Shown here piece after piece: positions 1-11,608 of a DNA stretch of 64,000 bases. Made by a program: the position numbers and the translations under genes. The stretch lies in NCBI RefSeq assembly GCF_009905375.1, contig NC_133652.1:21339262-21403261 (forward strand). Direction: 5' to 3'. The stretch comes from Apium graveolens. Its lineage: Eukaryota > Streptophyta > Magnoliopsida > Apiales > Apiaceae. Numbering within the stretch: position 1 is the stretch's first letter; each line of letters opens with the position of its first letter. The notes beneath the pieces are model-generated. The model had not been told where the DNA came from. It saw nothing but the letters and a program-made list of their open reading frames with translations, and made no database searches.

Positions 1-398
1 GATCAGATTCATGTGTACTGACACGTGTCTGGGCAGCTGACGTAATTCTTCGACCAACTGCCACATTTATCAACACGTGTGTGCAACCCAAAACACGCGC
101 CATTGCCCAATCACTTAGGCTATAAACAAAACCGATCATCATATAATATTTTATCCCCAACTAATGTGCCGTAGGTGTGAGTATTTATTTTGACATAAAA
201 TCGACTGTGTATACGATCAAATTAGATAGTCGATTTTGTTGTTCTGAAAATTGATCGGTTTAAGTTGACGGGTCCAACTTCAGATGAGTTATTGACAAGT
301 TTTTGGGTTTGATGGTTGTTTTTATCACAAAATTGACTATATTAATGTTCAGATGAAAGTAGTCTTTGTTTTCGAAATAAATGGGAGCTCCACAAATA
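1..398 (+). other. Promoter-like flank of unknown origin, cut by a Copia insertion
   Basis: No coding region is recognisable. The first 130 bases hold a cluster of promoter-like words in plus orientation: CACGTG cores near 22 and 76, a TGACGT core near 37, CCAAT near 107 and CTATAAAC near 120. A 10-bp inverted repeat (AAAATCGACT near 196 and AGTCGATTTT near 228) follows. The sequence breaks at the target duplication TTAAC (399-403) and resumes at 10027. It could be a host promoter or the inside of an older transposon. No transcript can be assigned. Confidence 0.3.
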
Positions 399-403
399 TT
401 AAC

Positions 404-1385
404 TGTTAATCTGCTAGGTTTCTGATGATGATCTCTTTTCAGCAATAGAATGATACATCAACAATCTTATCCGAGACAAGCAATGCAGTTTGTTCAGACA
501 TTCCAGGAGACTGTGTAACTCGAGTTCGAGTTAGTTAGGGTTTATTGTATATCTTTGTTTGACTGGATATAGCTTTCTACGCCATCTTAAACAAACCCTT
601 TCTGATAAAATGGGTTTGATTTATTCAAGACTTATCCCTAACCAAGTTTATCTCTTTTAACAAACTAACAGATTAATCTTTCAGGATTTATTCAAATTAT
701 TTTCAAATAAAACAGTTTTCAACATTATCTTATCCATTTTTTTGAAAAATAAATCTGTTATATATTGTGACTATATATACAACTCATGATTTCAGAACTG
801 TGACTAATGCTTACACGTCTATTTTTTTTTTTAGAAATACATTTCTTGTTCTCTATTTCTACACTCGAATATCCAGTTGAACGAGATAATAGTTTGAGTT
901 GTAAATTTCATATATTTACATTATAACGTGTATTTATATCAACCTGTGCCGGGTTGTGGCAAGACTTGATTCCAGAAGGATAGCAAAGGTAGTCAGAAGA
1001 CTAAGGTATAGCAGGTGTGCTAGGTAGCAAGATTTTCTAGGGAAAGAGTTTCTTTCGGTGCTATCCATTTGTAATCAAGAAAAAGGTTATAAGTTTTTTT
1101 ATTGAAGTTAATATAATACATTCTTTATGCTAGTTGGCATAGAGACTTGGATATAGGCCATAGACTAGGATTAAGGGCCGAACCAAGTGAGAACTCCTGG
1201 TATTTTTACATTATTTATTTTCCATACTACTGCATTTATATTTCAGCATTTTACATTCTGCAGTTAATTGAGACTGTCTCACTGCATGTCTCATTCATAA
1301 ATAGTATGTCTCATTTACATAAGAGACTGTCATATTTTTCATATCAGTTAGATTATTGTTATATCGATTGGGGCTTTAAATTTCA
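404..1385 (+). repeat. 5' LTR of element A
   Basis: 982 bp, matching 9046-10026 throughout with numerous substitutions. It begins TGTTAATC and ends TTTCA. A likely TATA box (CTATATATAC) lies at 771-780. The 3' part carries several spaced TGTCTCATT-like words (about 1275-1330). The short frame at 1147-1500 runs across the LTR end and is not a gene. Confidence 0.93.
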
Positions 1386-1387
1386 AA

Positions 1388-1401
1388 TGGTATCAGAGCG
1401 G
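1388..1401 (+). other. Primer-binding site of element A
   Basis: TGGTATCAGAGCGG lies two bases after the LTR end. The first 12 bases are the usual complement of the 3' end of initiator methionine tRNA used by plant Copia elements to prime minus-strand DNA synthesis. Confidence 0.9.
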
Positions 1402-1444
1402 GTGCATTTAATTCTCTATTTAGTGTTTATTTTGCTACCGATCC

Positions 1445-2928
1445 ATGGCCCAACCAGACAGGTATTCAAACAATTACCCGCCATTGCTTCAAGGTGCTGA
1501 AAATTACAATGACTGGAAATTCCGCATGAAAATCTTCCTCCAACGTGATGCTTTTGAGTGGGGTGCTGTTGAAAATGGCTTTACCGTTCCAATGAAAGAA
1601 GGCAAGCCTAAGTCTATCAAAGAACTATCTCCTGAAGAATTCAATGCCATGAATTCTAATGCAAAAGCTATGAATTCACTTTTAAATGGAATGGTAGCTA
1701 CTGAGTTGCGTAAAGTATCAGCTTGTACCACGGTTAAACAAATCTGGGATACTATTAAAGTCAGCCATGAAGGTACTTCTAAGGTACCTGAAGTCAAACT
1801 TAGTATGCTAATGAGTGACTATGAAGGTTTCAGGTTGGAAAGAGATGAAAGTATCAAAGATGCTTAAGGAAGGTTCTTAACTTTGATGAATTCTATATCT
1901 CCTCTGGAAAGGACTATTCCTTAATCCGAATCAATCAGAAAGTTCTCAGAGCTATGCCAAAGAAATTTGCTCCTAAGCTCACCATACTACATGATTCGAA
2001 TCTTCTCTCTACTATGGACACTCTTACACTCTTTAGTGAATTGGAAGAATTCGAGAATCAACTTCGCAGATATGATGAAGAAGATGATGCTCCTCGGAAA
2101 AAGACTTTTGCACTTAATGCAGATGTAGATGAATCTCTTGATGATTTTGATGAGGAAATTGCTCTCTTGACCAAGAAGTTTCACAAATTTCTTGACAAAG
2201 GGAATGCATCAAAACGGCCAATGAAGTCTCAGTTTCCAAAGAAGGATTTCAAATCTAATCCCAACAAAGATACTAAGGCTAATTCGAGCAAGGATACATG
2301 CTTCGAATGCAAGAAAAAGGGGAATTTTAAAAAGAACGACTACAAGCTCAAGAACAAGAAGAAAGCATTACTTACCTGGATTTATGATGATTCTGATGTC
2401 GAGATCGATTCAGATGATGAAGTTGCTCAACTATGTTTTGCTGGACTCGAAGATAGCTCTAGTAACCATGATGAGGTACAAAATGTTAAATATAATGTAA
2501 ATTCTATTACATCCTCGACTGTGCTAACCTTGCAGGTTCAGATTAAAAAACTAAAAGAAAAGGATGCTTATTTAAAATAAGCATTAAGTGAGGTTCTCAG
2601 TGAAATGGATGATCTTATGAAGGATGAAACTTTGGCTGCTGAAAATCGATCTTTCGTTGAAAAGATATCTAAGCTTTCTGAAGAAAATCAATATCTCAAG
2701 AATGAGATTGAGATGAAGGATGTATGTCTTGAAGCTTTAAAGAAAGAGTCAGCCTCTGTTGATCTAAAAACTATCAAAAGAGACAGTGCTCCTGACCCCT
2801 TGGTTCCTGAACTGAAGCAGAAAGTGGCACAACTTGAAAGAGATTTAGCAAAGTGTTTTCATGATGAAGGAACTCTGAATGCTTTACTTGATCAAAAAAA
2901 ATCTTCTCTTGATAAAGGAGGATTATGA
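1445..2928 (+). pseudogene. gag: gag of element A (broken)
   Basis: Copia-type capsid gene, starting at the ATG at 1445 (context ATCCATGGC), 44 bp after the primer-binding site. The first 140 codons show the usual plant Copia gag start (tryptophan-rich NYNDWKFRMKIFL) and end at a TAA at 1865-1867. The reading continues in another frame at 1954-2580 and, after a further TAA, at 2605-2928. The nucleic-acid-binding zinc knuckle near 2299-2345 keeps its first two cysteines (CFEC) but lacks the later His/Cys ligands. The 3' part is lysine/glutamate-rich and probably coiled coil. With two stops, a frameshift and a damaged knuckle, no functional Gag is expected. Confidence 0.85.
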
Positions 2929-3233
2929 TGTGAATCAATCAAGAAGCGTGCATTTCAAGGTGGTTACAAGCGAACTCCAATGAAGTACACGATGCCTTAT
3001 GAGAAATGTCGAGATTGTGGCAAATCTGGTCATACTACTTCTGAATCCAGATTATGTGGTATCAAGGGCCACTCTTCTAACTCATCTTATAGATCGTCTA
3101 CTAGATATAAATCTGTTCATGCCTCAGTTAATATTGTTCAGATGTGTAAGAAATAAGATAGACATTTATATAAGATCTGTGATCCTAACCAACAAGGACC
3201 CAAGGTTAAGTGGGTACCTAAGAGATAAAAAAA

Positions 3234-4490
3234 TTGTTGCAGGTATGCTTGAAGGTCCATGCTCCATGTAATAAATGGATAATCGATAGTGGATGCTCTC
3301 ACCATATGACCGGTGATAAAACCAAGTTTCTCTCACTTATGGCTAAAGAGGGAGGTCTAGTTACATTTGGTGATTCTAACACCGTTCGTATCATTGGTGA
3401 AGGCATCATTGGTAATGACATGTTTGCTATTATTAACGTCCGTTTAGTTTATGGCTTAAAATGTAATCTGATTAGTGTAAGTCAACTTACTGATGCTGGT
3501 CAAAAAGTCAAATTCGATAAAGATGTTTGTAATATTGGTACTAAAACTAACGAGTTTGCTTCAGTTGCTAAAAGAAAAGGAAATATTTTTGTTCAAGATT
3601 TCGATGAACAACACGAAGAAATATGTCTTGCTACTGTTCAAGATAATTTCTGGCATAGGCGTCTTGGTCATGTACACATGGATTTACTTCGAAAGATTTC
3701 ATATCATGGTCTAGTACGAGGTCTACCAAAACTTAAATACAAGAAGTTGGAACCTTGCTCGGCATGTCAGCTTGGAAAATAGGTTAAAACTTCCTTTATT
3801 GCTAAGAATCGAGTATCAACTAACGACCCTTTGCAGTTACTCCATTTTGATCTTTTTGGTCCTAAACGCTATATGAGTCTTGGTGGTAAGAATTATGTGT
3901 TTGTTATAGTTGATGATTATTCTCGTTTTACTTGGGTATTATTCTTACGTACTAAAGATGAAGCTTTTGTTGAGTTTGAAATTCTTATTACTAACCTTGA
4001 GACTAAGTATTCCTTTAAGCTCAAAACAATTCGTAGCGATCATGGAGGTGAATTCGAGAAGGATTTAATAACCTTCTGCAAATCAGGAGGGATTACTCAT
4101 AAATTCTCAGCTCCTCATACTCCTCAGCAGAATGGAGTAGTTGAACGAAAGAACCGGACACTACAAGAAACAACTAGAACTCTACTCCATGAGAGTAAGT
4201 TTCCAAGAAAATTTTGGGCTGAAGCGTTACACACTTCCTGTTATGTTTTAAATAGAGTACTTATCCGTCCTATATTTCTTAAAACTCCTTATGAATTTCT
4301 TAAGAAAAAGACTCCTAACATCAGTTATTTTCGAGTATTTGGTTCAAAATATTTTGTTTTAGATACTCAGAATAATCGAGGTAAGTTCGATCCAAGATCG
4401 ACAGAAGGAATTTTCTTAGAGTATTCTACTACAAGCAAAGCTTATCGCGTCTATAATCCTGACAAGAACAAAGTGGAAAAAATCTATTAA
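3234..4490 (+). pseudogene. pol: protease-integrase part of pol, element A (broken)
   Basis: The aspartic protease motif WIIDSGCSHHMTG is encoded at about 3273-3312. A GAG-pre-integrase zinc region follows (WHRRLGHVHMD near 3651, then CSACQLGK near 3758). The integrase core is at 3831-4490, with its three acidic residues in LLHFDLFGP, IRSDHGGEF and NGVVERKNR. An in-frame TAG at 3780-3782 separates the zinc region from the core. Glutamine (CAG) is usual at this place, so a single C-to-T change explains the stop. Such transitions are expected in methylated, silenced transposon DNA. The frame ends at 4488-4490 and the sequence shifts frame into the linker. Confidence 0.88.
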
Positions 4491-5691
4491 AATTGCTTTT
4501 AATGAATCTACTCGTAATTTCTCTCAAATTGAAGAAGATGATGCAAATCTGTCGTCTCATTCTCAAATGAAACAACCTTTTTCTCAAAAGAGTCAGTCTC
4601 CTTCAGACATTTCAGGCAGTCAAGATTCTCCTGGTCCCTTTCGGTCTTCTGGTGATTCTCCAGGTTCTCCTCAAGATTTTGTTGATTCTTCTAGTTTTCC
4701 AAAGACTCATGATACTTCTCCAAGTGTATCCACTGCTTCTCCTTCGGATAAATCTTCACAAGCGGAAATGAAACCGTCTCATTCAAATGAGACAACTTCT
4801 ATTCAGTTCCAGGAAGATAATTCTAATGAAGAATAAGTGAGTAATATTTATCTTCCTAAGTCTTCCAGAATAGTGAAGAATCATCCTCCAAATAATCTTC
4901 TTATAGATTTAGATCAAGGAATTTCAACTCGTAGCAGACTTCACAATCTGTGTGCATTCTGTGCTTTTGTTGCTGAATTCGAACCAAAGAATGCTCAAGA
5001 AGCTATTGCAGATGAGCACTGGTCAATTGCAATGCAGGAAGAACTGAATCAGTTTGAACGTTGTAACGTTTGAGAACTTGTCCCACCTCCTCAGGATGCC
5101 AAAATCATTGGTACCCGTTGGGTTTTCAAGAACAAGAAGGATGAAGATGACAACATTATTCCGAACAAAGCTCGTTTGGTTGCTCAGGGATACAACCAAT
5201 AGGAAGGAATCGATTATGACGAGACTTATGCTCCAGTAGCTCTATTGGAAACTATTCGCATTCTAATGGCTTTTGCAACTGACAAGAAATTCGAGCTTTA
5301 TCAAATAGACGTCAAGAGCGCTTTTCTAAATGGCTATCTCAAAGAAGAAGTATACGTTAAGCAACCTCTAGGTTTTGTTCATGAAAAGTATCATAACTAT
5401 GTTTATAGGCTAAAGAAATCTGTCTATGGATTAAGACAGTCCCCTCGCTGTTGGTATGAGCGTCTCAGTCAATTTATTGTGAACAATGGTTTCACCCGTG
5501 GTACACTCGATCCTACTTTCTTTATTTTTCATAAACATGATCATTTTCTCTTAGTTCAAGTTTATGTAAATGACACTGTGTTTGGATCTACTAACGAATC
5601 TTTGTGTAAGTGGTTTTCTAACTGCATGCATAAGGAATTTGATATAAGTTTAATGGGTGAACTGCAATACTTTTTTAGGATTGCAAATTAA
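4491..5691 (+). pseudogene. pol: linker and reverse transcriptase, element A (broken)
   Basis: A Ser/Pro-rich linker (4567-4836) ends at TAA, and reverse transcriptase follows in pieces to 5691. Recognisable parts are GTRWVFKNKKDEDD (about 5110), KARLVAQGYNQ followed by a stop (about 5170-5205), DYDETYAPV (about 5215), then [21 protein letters not shown] and [14 protein letters not shown]. The catalytic YVDD box is changed to YVND at about 5566-5577 (GAT to AAT, visible as gtaaatgac). This removes one of the two metal-binding aspartates and would abolish polymerase activity even if the frame were open. Confidence 0.88.
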
Positions 5692-6487
5692 TCAGCTAAT
5701 GCAGGAATATTTATTCACCAAGGAAAATACATTAAAGATCTACTCAAACGATTTACACTTGAACATGTTACACCTAAAGCTACACCAATGAGTACTTTAG
5801 TTAAGCTCACAAAAGATGAACAAGGTACACCTGTAGATGTCACTAAATTTCGAGGTATGATCGGATCTCTTTTATATTTAACTGTCTCTCGTCCAGACAT
5901 TATGTACAATGTATGCTTATGTGCTCGTTTTCAGTCTCAAACTAAAGAATCTCATTTGAATGCCGTTAAATATATTTTTAAATATTTGAAAGGTACGAGT
6001 GACTTGGAATTATTTTATCCAAGCTCCTCTTCCTTTGACTTAATCGGTTTTTCAGATGCTGACTATGCAGGGTCACAGGTTGATAAAAAAGTACAAGTGG
6101 TGCATGTGAATTTTTAGGTGATTGTTTGGTTGCATGGCATAGTAAAAAGCAAACATTTATAGCTCTTTCTACTACAGAAGGAAATTACATAGAAGCTGGT
6201 AATTGCTGTGCTCAGATTTTGTGGATGCAAGAAATATTGCAGGATTTGGTATTTTTTTCTCAAATATTCCTATTTATTATGATAATACCTCTGCAATTAA
6301 TATCTCTAAAAACCCTGTCATGCATTCTCGTACGAAGCATATTAATGTTCGTCACCATTTTCTACGAGATAATGTTTCTAAAGGTAATATTGAACTTATT
6401 TACATATCTACTGAGAAACAGCGTTCAAATATCTTCGCTAAGCCCTTAGCTAAAGTTCATTTTTGTATAATGCGTCGTGAATTAGTA
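5692..6487 (+). pseudogene. pol: RNase H part of pol, element A (broken)
   Basis: Continuation of the Copia polyprotein in three frames. The connection region has RGMIGSLLYLTVSRPDIMY (about 5853). RNase H motifs follow: GFSDADYAGSQVDKK (about 6046), ALSTTEGNYIEAGNCC (about 6160) in a second frame, and YYDNTSAINISKNP (about 6278), TKHINVRHHFLRDNV and NIFAKPLAK in a third. Frameshifts lie near 6110 and 6230. The Copia-typical end of pol is reached near 6487. Confidence 0.85.
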
Positions 6488-6964
6488 TGTGTTCCTTTTA
6501 ATTTACTACGTGTTTTTATGTGTGTTATTTTGTGATTTTAATTTATTTTCTTATTTTTCTTTATTCTAGTTTTTTATTCAATGATATTCTCTTTTTGCTC
6601 ATTCATATTTATTATATATATTTATATGTATTAATGTGTGGTTGTTGTGTATGGTTTAGTTTTGTAAATATTTTATTATTAATGATTTCGTGTTTTACCC
6701 TGTGCATGCAAAAGTGATTGTGATTATCTCTTGACAAGACCTGACTTATCATTTCACTTCTCAATGGTTTTTATGCATGCCTTTTGATTTCTGCACATCT
6801 CCTCTTCTTTGGTTAATTCTACACTTCATTTCATATTCTACCTCTTCTTCTTCTCATCTCTATATATTCTCTTGTTCTAATCTTTTCATTTTCTTCACTG
6901 CTTACACACATTCCCTCTAAATATTTTACCCTATTTCTATTAACCCTTTAAATTTTCTATAACA
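6488..6964 (+). promoter_or_regulatory. pol-accessory spacer of element A with promoter-like sequence
   Basis: A T-rich spacer with no coding evidence. Its end looks like a plant promoter and leader: a TATA-like word (TCTATATATTCTC, about 6859-6871) lies about 100 bp before the ATG at 6965, and the stretch between is pyrimidine-rich. The same arrangement is found upstream of the accessory frame of the nested SIRE element (35747-35935). Function is inferred. Confidence 0.4.
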
Positions 6965-8614
6965 ATGGCTTGCTAATCAACCCATAATACTCAATCGAGG
7001 TCCGCAGCCCACCAAAACCCAACCGCTGGTGCCTCGGGCTCCAAACGCCGCCATATTGGTAATTTGAATCAGAATTTTCCAGCGGAGCATCTCACGATTC
7101 GTCTCATCGACATGCAAAAGCGATCGGCTCCAAAGTTTTGTCCAATTCGATTTTAAAAGAAAGGCTCTGTGATTTAGAACTTCTCACTCGGGTTGGAGTT
7201 TCGTCTTTGTTTGAAGCATTCGGTTGTGCTTCGTTGCTGTCGCCCCCAGATGTGATCTACCCTGAGTTAGTCAAGGAGTGCTATGCCAATTTTAGAATTT
7301 TTTCAAACAATATTGTTTTCTATGAGGTTCAAGGAAGTCCTGTGTGTTTCAAAGACGATTTACTCGCGACGCTTACCGGTGTCTCGGAAAAAGGTCCCTG
7401 TCCATTCACGACTCACTAGGCTTTTGAAGAGATTCCAGGCCTTCAGTACGAAGAGCAACTCAAGGTAATTCTAGGAGACAACTTTATCTCAGTATCTATA
7501 AAACCTGTGGTATCCGATCTTACTCCTACTTCCTTACTTTTGTATCATTTATTTCATTCAAATGTCCTCCCTGGAAAAAGTGGTCGTGATAGGGTCACGT
7601 TTCAAGATTGTGTCTTATTATCTGTTTTTGTTAAGAAGATTCCCTGTGATTTGGCCTCTTTGATTATTTCCAATATGAGTCATTGTGCTAAGCACGAGTC
7701 TATGCACCTTCCTTATCCCGGTCTGTTATCTCGAATTTTTGAGTATTTTAGAGTGTTGACCCCATCTGTTGTTTCTGATAAGATTTCGATCATTTTCAAT
7801 ATGTCTATTTTGACCCTGATGGTATAATAGTTTATGAGTCTAATGAGCTTTTGTTTGATGAAACCCCGAATGATTTTGGTGGTCTGCCTAAATTACCAAA
7901 CTATGCTTCAGACCCATTTGATCAGAACATAAATATTTTGTTAAATTCCATTTTAGCCAAACTCAATGAGAATTCTGAAGCCTTAGCATCCATGAACCAA
8001 CATTTTGCATCAATAGAGTCTCTTGCTTCCTTGACTTCTCAATTGAGTATGAAGCGAGCATCATACGAGCTATTTAACACACACACGTGTCAATCTCTTG
8101 ATGGTATAAATGCCAAGCTTTTTGTTTTGTATGCTCATAACAAAAGAATTGCTAAGACCATTAATCTTGAGTTCGGTCGTTACAAGAAGGTATGGTTTCA
8201 ACAAAAAAATCCTGGGGGAAAGAGTTCGTGAAATTGTTTTTCCAACTCGGTTCAGAAACGAAATTCTTGTCACAGTAATTATCAGCCATGCAGGATAAAG
8301 CTAAAATATATTGGCATAAGAAGAAGAATTGGATTGGAGATTGTACCCTTAAGGAAATTACGACGCATCTTCCTCTTCTAGCAGTTCCACCTCCGTCCGT
8401 GTTTGGAATGACTAGAGAAAAGTATAAGTCGAAGATTTTTGAATGGATGAAGGAAAAAGATGTCAAAGCTCCTGATCAAGATGACTTTGAGAAGCTGTTT
8501 TCTGAGTATGGAAAGGCTCTGGTTTATCCTCACTCAAGGGACAAGCCCTCAGGCAAGGGCAAGGGCAAGGGAAAGACTCAAGTGGATCTCTCTTCTTCTA
8601 ATGACTCCGATTGA
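6965..8614 (+). pseudogene. accessory 3' frame of element A (broken)
   Basis: SIRE-type elements often carry an extra frame between RNase H and the 3' LTR. Here a well-placed ATG (6965, context AACAATGGC) is followed by a stop after three codons. Recognisable coding pieces lie at 7138-7419 and 7507-7827, which share a frame and are split by a TAG at 7417-7419, then 7851-8231 and 8288-8614. The first pieces resemble the putative plant transposon protein domain found beside plant retrotransposons (pattern ELVKECYANF, then VCFKDDLLATLTGV). The end has a Lys/Gly run (GKGKGKGK) and an acidic tail. I see no signal peptide or membrane segment, so I do not call it an envelope gene. Confidence 0.65.
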
Positions 8615-9045
8615 AGGACCCTTTTATGATGAAGGGGGAGAAGTTTTAATGTTTTTAAGTTTTAAGACGTTGTCTAATTTGGTTTTAAGACTTTGATTGT
8701 GTTGGTTGTTTGACTTTCTTTGGTTTTTGGATGATTTGGTTTCATGTGTTATGTGTTTAACTGATGCGTTTTGCATAGATAGCAAGTGGACATCCTGGTT
8801 TTTGGATGGGTCGTTATGTTAAGTCATTAAATATTTGAGATTGTTTCACTTTATATCTGTAGTCTCATTCATAACTCTAGTGTCTCATTTAAGAATCTGT
8901 TATCTCATTCATATATCTGTTGCACAAATATGTAATAAACTGCAAAGTATATTCAGTTGCTACTAACTCTCTTTTACAGGCTTAAAGTGTTTTTGATATG
9001 GGGAGTTTTTATGTTCTCTTTGTCATCATCATAAAAGGGGGAGAA
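8615..9045 (+). other. 3' untranslated region and polypurine tracts of element A
   Basis: No coding sequence. The tract AAAAGGGGGAGAA at 9033-9045 directly precedes the 3' LTR and is the expected plus-strand primer. A second similar tract (GAAGGGGGAGAAG) lies near 8629. Extra purine tracts are known in SIRE-type elements. TCTCATT words repeat at about 8860-8910, echoing those at the end of the LTR. Confidence 0.75.
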
Positions 9046-10026
9046 TGTTAATCTACTAGGTTTCTGATGATGATCTCTTTTCAGAAACAGAATGATAAAT
9101 CAACAATCTTATCCGAGACAAGCAATGCAGTTTGTTCAGATATTTCAGGAGACTGTGTAACTCGAGTTCGAGTTAGTTACGGTTTATTGTATATCTTTGT
9201 TTGACTGAATATATCTTTATACTCCATCTTAAACAAATCTTATCTGATAAACTGAGCTTGATTTATTCAAGACTTATCCCTAACCAAGTTTATCTCTTTT
9301 AACAAACTAACAGATTAATCTTTCATGACTTATTCAAATCATTTTCAAATAAAATAATTTTCAAAAATATCTTATCCATTTGTTTGAAAAACAAATATGT
9401 TATATCTTGTTACTATATATACAACTTATGATTTCAAAAGTGTGACCAATGCTTACACGTCTAATTTTTTTTCTGAAATACATTTCTTGTTCTCCTTTTC
9501 TACACTCGAATATCCAGTTGAACGAGATAATAGTTTGAGTTGTAAATCTCATATCTTTACATTGTAACATGTATTCATATCAACTTGTGTCGGGTTGTGG
9601 CAAGGCTTGATTGCAGAAGGATAACAAAGGTAGTCAAAAGACTAAGGTATAACAAGTGTGCTAGGTAGCAAGGTTTGCTAGGGAAAGAGTTTCTTTAGGT
9701 GTTATCCATTTGTAATCAAGGAAACGATTGTAAGTTCTTTTATTGAAATTGATATAATACATTCTCTATGCTAGTTGACATAGGGACTTGGATGTAGGCC
9801 ATAGACTAGGATTAAGGGCCGAACCAAGTGAAAACTCCCGGTGTTTTTATATTGTTTATTTTCTATATTACTGCATTTATATTTCAGCATTTTACATTCT
9901 GCAGTTAATTGAGACTGTCTCATTACCTATCTCATTCGTAAAGGGTATGTCCCATTTACATAAGAGACTGTCCCATTTTCCATATCAGTTAGATTATTGT
10001 TATATCGACTGGGTCTTTGAATTTCA
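9046..10026 (+). repeat. 3' LTR of element A
   Basis: 981 bp, the partner of 404-1385, running from TGTTAATC to TTTCA and followed at once by the target duplication TTAAC (10027-10031). TATA-like sequence is conserved at about 9412-9421. Confidence 0.93.
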
Positions 10027-10031
10027 TTAAC

Positions 10032-11608
10032 ATCGGTATAAATCAAAAGTATCACTATTTGGTGTTGTTCGACATTATGAGTACTAGTACCCATCTTACC
10101 ATTGAAGTTATAATAATAATAATCTTTACCGGCGGCATCTCGTAACATCTTATCTATATCAATCGATGGTTCTACCCCAATTGGTATGGTGTGACGACGC
10201 TGTGGTCGTTGGGATTTCATTCATGATTCTTTCCTCCTGTGAAAAGTCCATATAATGTGGCAAAAAAAAATTCATTGGCATACAAGTAAAAGGTAACATC
10301 ATCTATAATTTATCAATATGAATTGTTACAATTAATACAAGGACATTAAGTTTTACCTCCAATCAAATCTTTTGTTACAAGATCTAAAAATTCATTAACA
10401 CCATTTTTGTGCTTCAATGTTAGTGTAATACAATTATTTTGTAAACGTCGTTTAATTCAATCACGACTATTTCCGATCGACATCTACAGTAATATGACAA
10501 GAACATAATATTTCGTTAATTTAAAAAAGACTACCCTCACGAGCTCTTTAAACTCTTTAACACCCCTCTTAAAGTAATATCTAGCACTTTTTATTATCTA
10601 CCATTTAAAATAAACATTTTAAGCAATAACATCATCTCTAATATCTAACATAAATAATTTTATAATCCAACATTTTAAGAATTAACATCTCAGCTATCCT
10701 ACGTTATGAACAATATATAATCAATAATTTAAGTAACTTGTAATTAATCTATACTTACATATATTGAATATATATCTTCTTTTTTTTTTCTCAATTTCTT
10801 CTTCTTTCTCTCCCCCAAACAAAAATAAGAAACAAAAAGCAAAGATACAAACTATAAGTTGGTAGGAAATGACATGATACCGGTACTAGATAAGACACAC
10901 AAAATCTACCGATTAAGAAATGTATTGTCTAAAATGTCGTGTTTGTTGAAAATTATTTGCATAAGAATTTATTTGTATTTATTTTATTTGATTTGTAACT
11001 TATGTATTTTGATTTTTTGTAACTCTTATATTAATGTCATGATTTTAATTTGATTATTAATTTTGATATTACAAAATTGAATAATTTGTAAGTTACAAGT
11101 TTATTAATTCCCCTATAAAGAAGCATTGCCTCGTTGGTTTGAACACAAAAAATACATACAAGCATTATTTTTCTTGCATTCCTCTTAGAGTTCTAAATTC
11201 TTGTTTCTGTGAGATAGAAAGTAGTTTTTGTTCGGCTCATAGAAGACGGGTCTTGTAGTGCCGAAGACTACCTTTGTTCGTTATATCCTGGAATACGGAA
11301 GCCGCATCACCTTCAAGCACCCACGGAAGGGGCTAATCTGTTTTAAGGATAGCGTGGTGCTCACGTGCCTCGAACAAGTTTTTTGATATTTTAATCTTGT
11401 ATTCTTGATTTAAGGTAACTTCTAAACATTACTCCCTACAATGTTCGTCTATTACCATTTCCAACCACTATTAGTAAGAAATAGATATTATTTCCTACCG
11501 ATTTCAAGATATAAGGAAATGACCCTTTTACTTGAAAATTGGTAGAAAATGATTGATAAAAAAATGTGTCAGTAAAAAATAGGATAATAGGAAATTTTTC
11601 TTATAATA
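10032..11608 (-). mobile_element. Probable CACTA (En/Spm) remnant, minus orientation
   Basis: Three clues support this. The word TTGGTAGGAAATG near 10858 is the exact complement of CATTTCCTACCAA, which recurs in the CACTA end at 60677. More TTTCCTACC and GGTAGAAAATG words lie at about 11485-11560. The stretch ends near 11608 in TTTTTCTTATAATA, which could be a decayed TTTTTCTTGTAGTG terminus. On the minus strand, an exon-like piece at about 10345-10487 (containing NGVNEFLDLVTKD, followed by a GT) may be the start of a transposase-associated domain. Another at 10032-10220 begins after an AG-ended pyrimidine stretch. Both readings are degenerate. The left part is cut by element A, and the true left end is not visible. 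Confidence 0.38.
11105..11410 (+). repeat. LTR-like (R-U5) Copia fragment
   Basis: CCCCTATAAAG near 11112 resembles an LTR TATA box. The following sequence (AAGACGGGTCTTGTAGTGCCG near 11244, then AAGCCGCATCACC, GGAAGGGGCTAATC and GGATAGCGTGGTGCTCACGTG) resembles the transcribed end of a plant Copia LTR. I could not find matching ends or a target duplication, and no internal domains follow, so it is either a solo LTR with decayed edges or a fragment. Confidence 0.35.

Larger units (their letters stand above)
404..10026 (+). mobile_element. Complete but decayed Copia element, SIRE type (element A)
   Basis: A 9.6-kb LTR retrotransposon with both LTRs (404-1385 and 9046-10026), each starting TGTTAATC and ending TTTCA. 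It is flanked by the perfect 5-bp target duplication TTAAC at 399-403 and 10027-10031. A primer-binding site for initiator-Met tRNA follows the 5' LTR and a purine tract precedes the 3' LTR. The domain order gag, protease, integrase, reverse transcriptase, RNase H is that of Copia. The long LTRs and the extra reading frame after RNase H point to the SIRE lineage. All frames carry stops or frameshifts and the LTRs differ at many positions, so this is an old, immobile copy. Confidence 0.93.

Noticed and set aside
9927..10220. 97-codon minus-strand frame as a gene
   Set aside because: It crosses the edge of element A's 3' LTR; only the part at 10032-10220 may be a transposase-like exon remnant.
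11251..11261. TCTTGTAGTG as a CACTA right end
   Set aside because: It sits inside an LTR-like R-U5 sequence and lacks subterminal motifs beside it.
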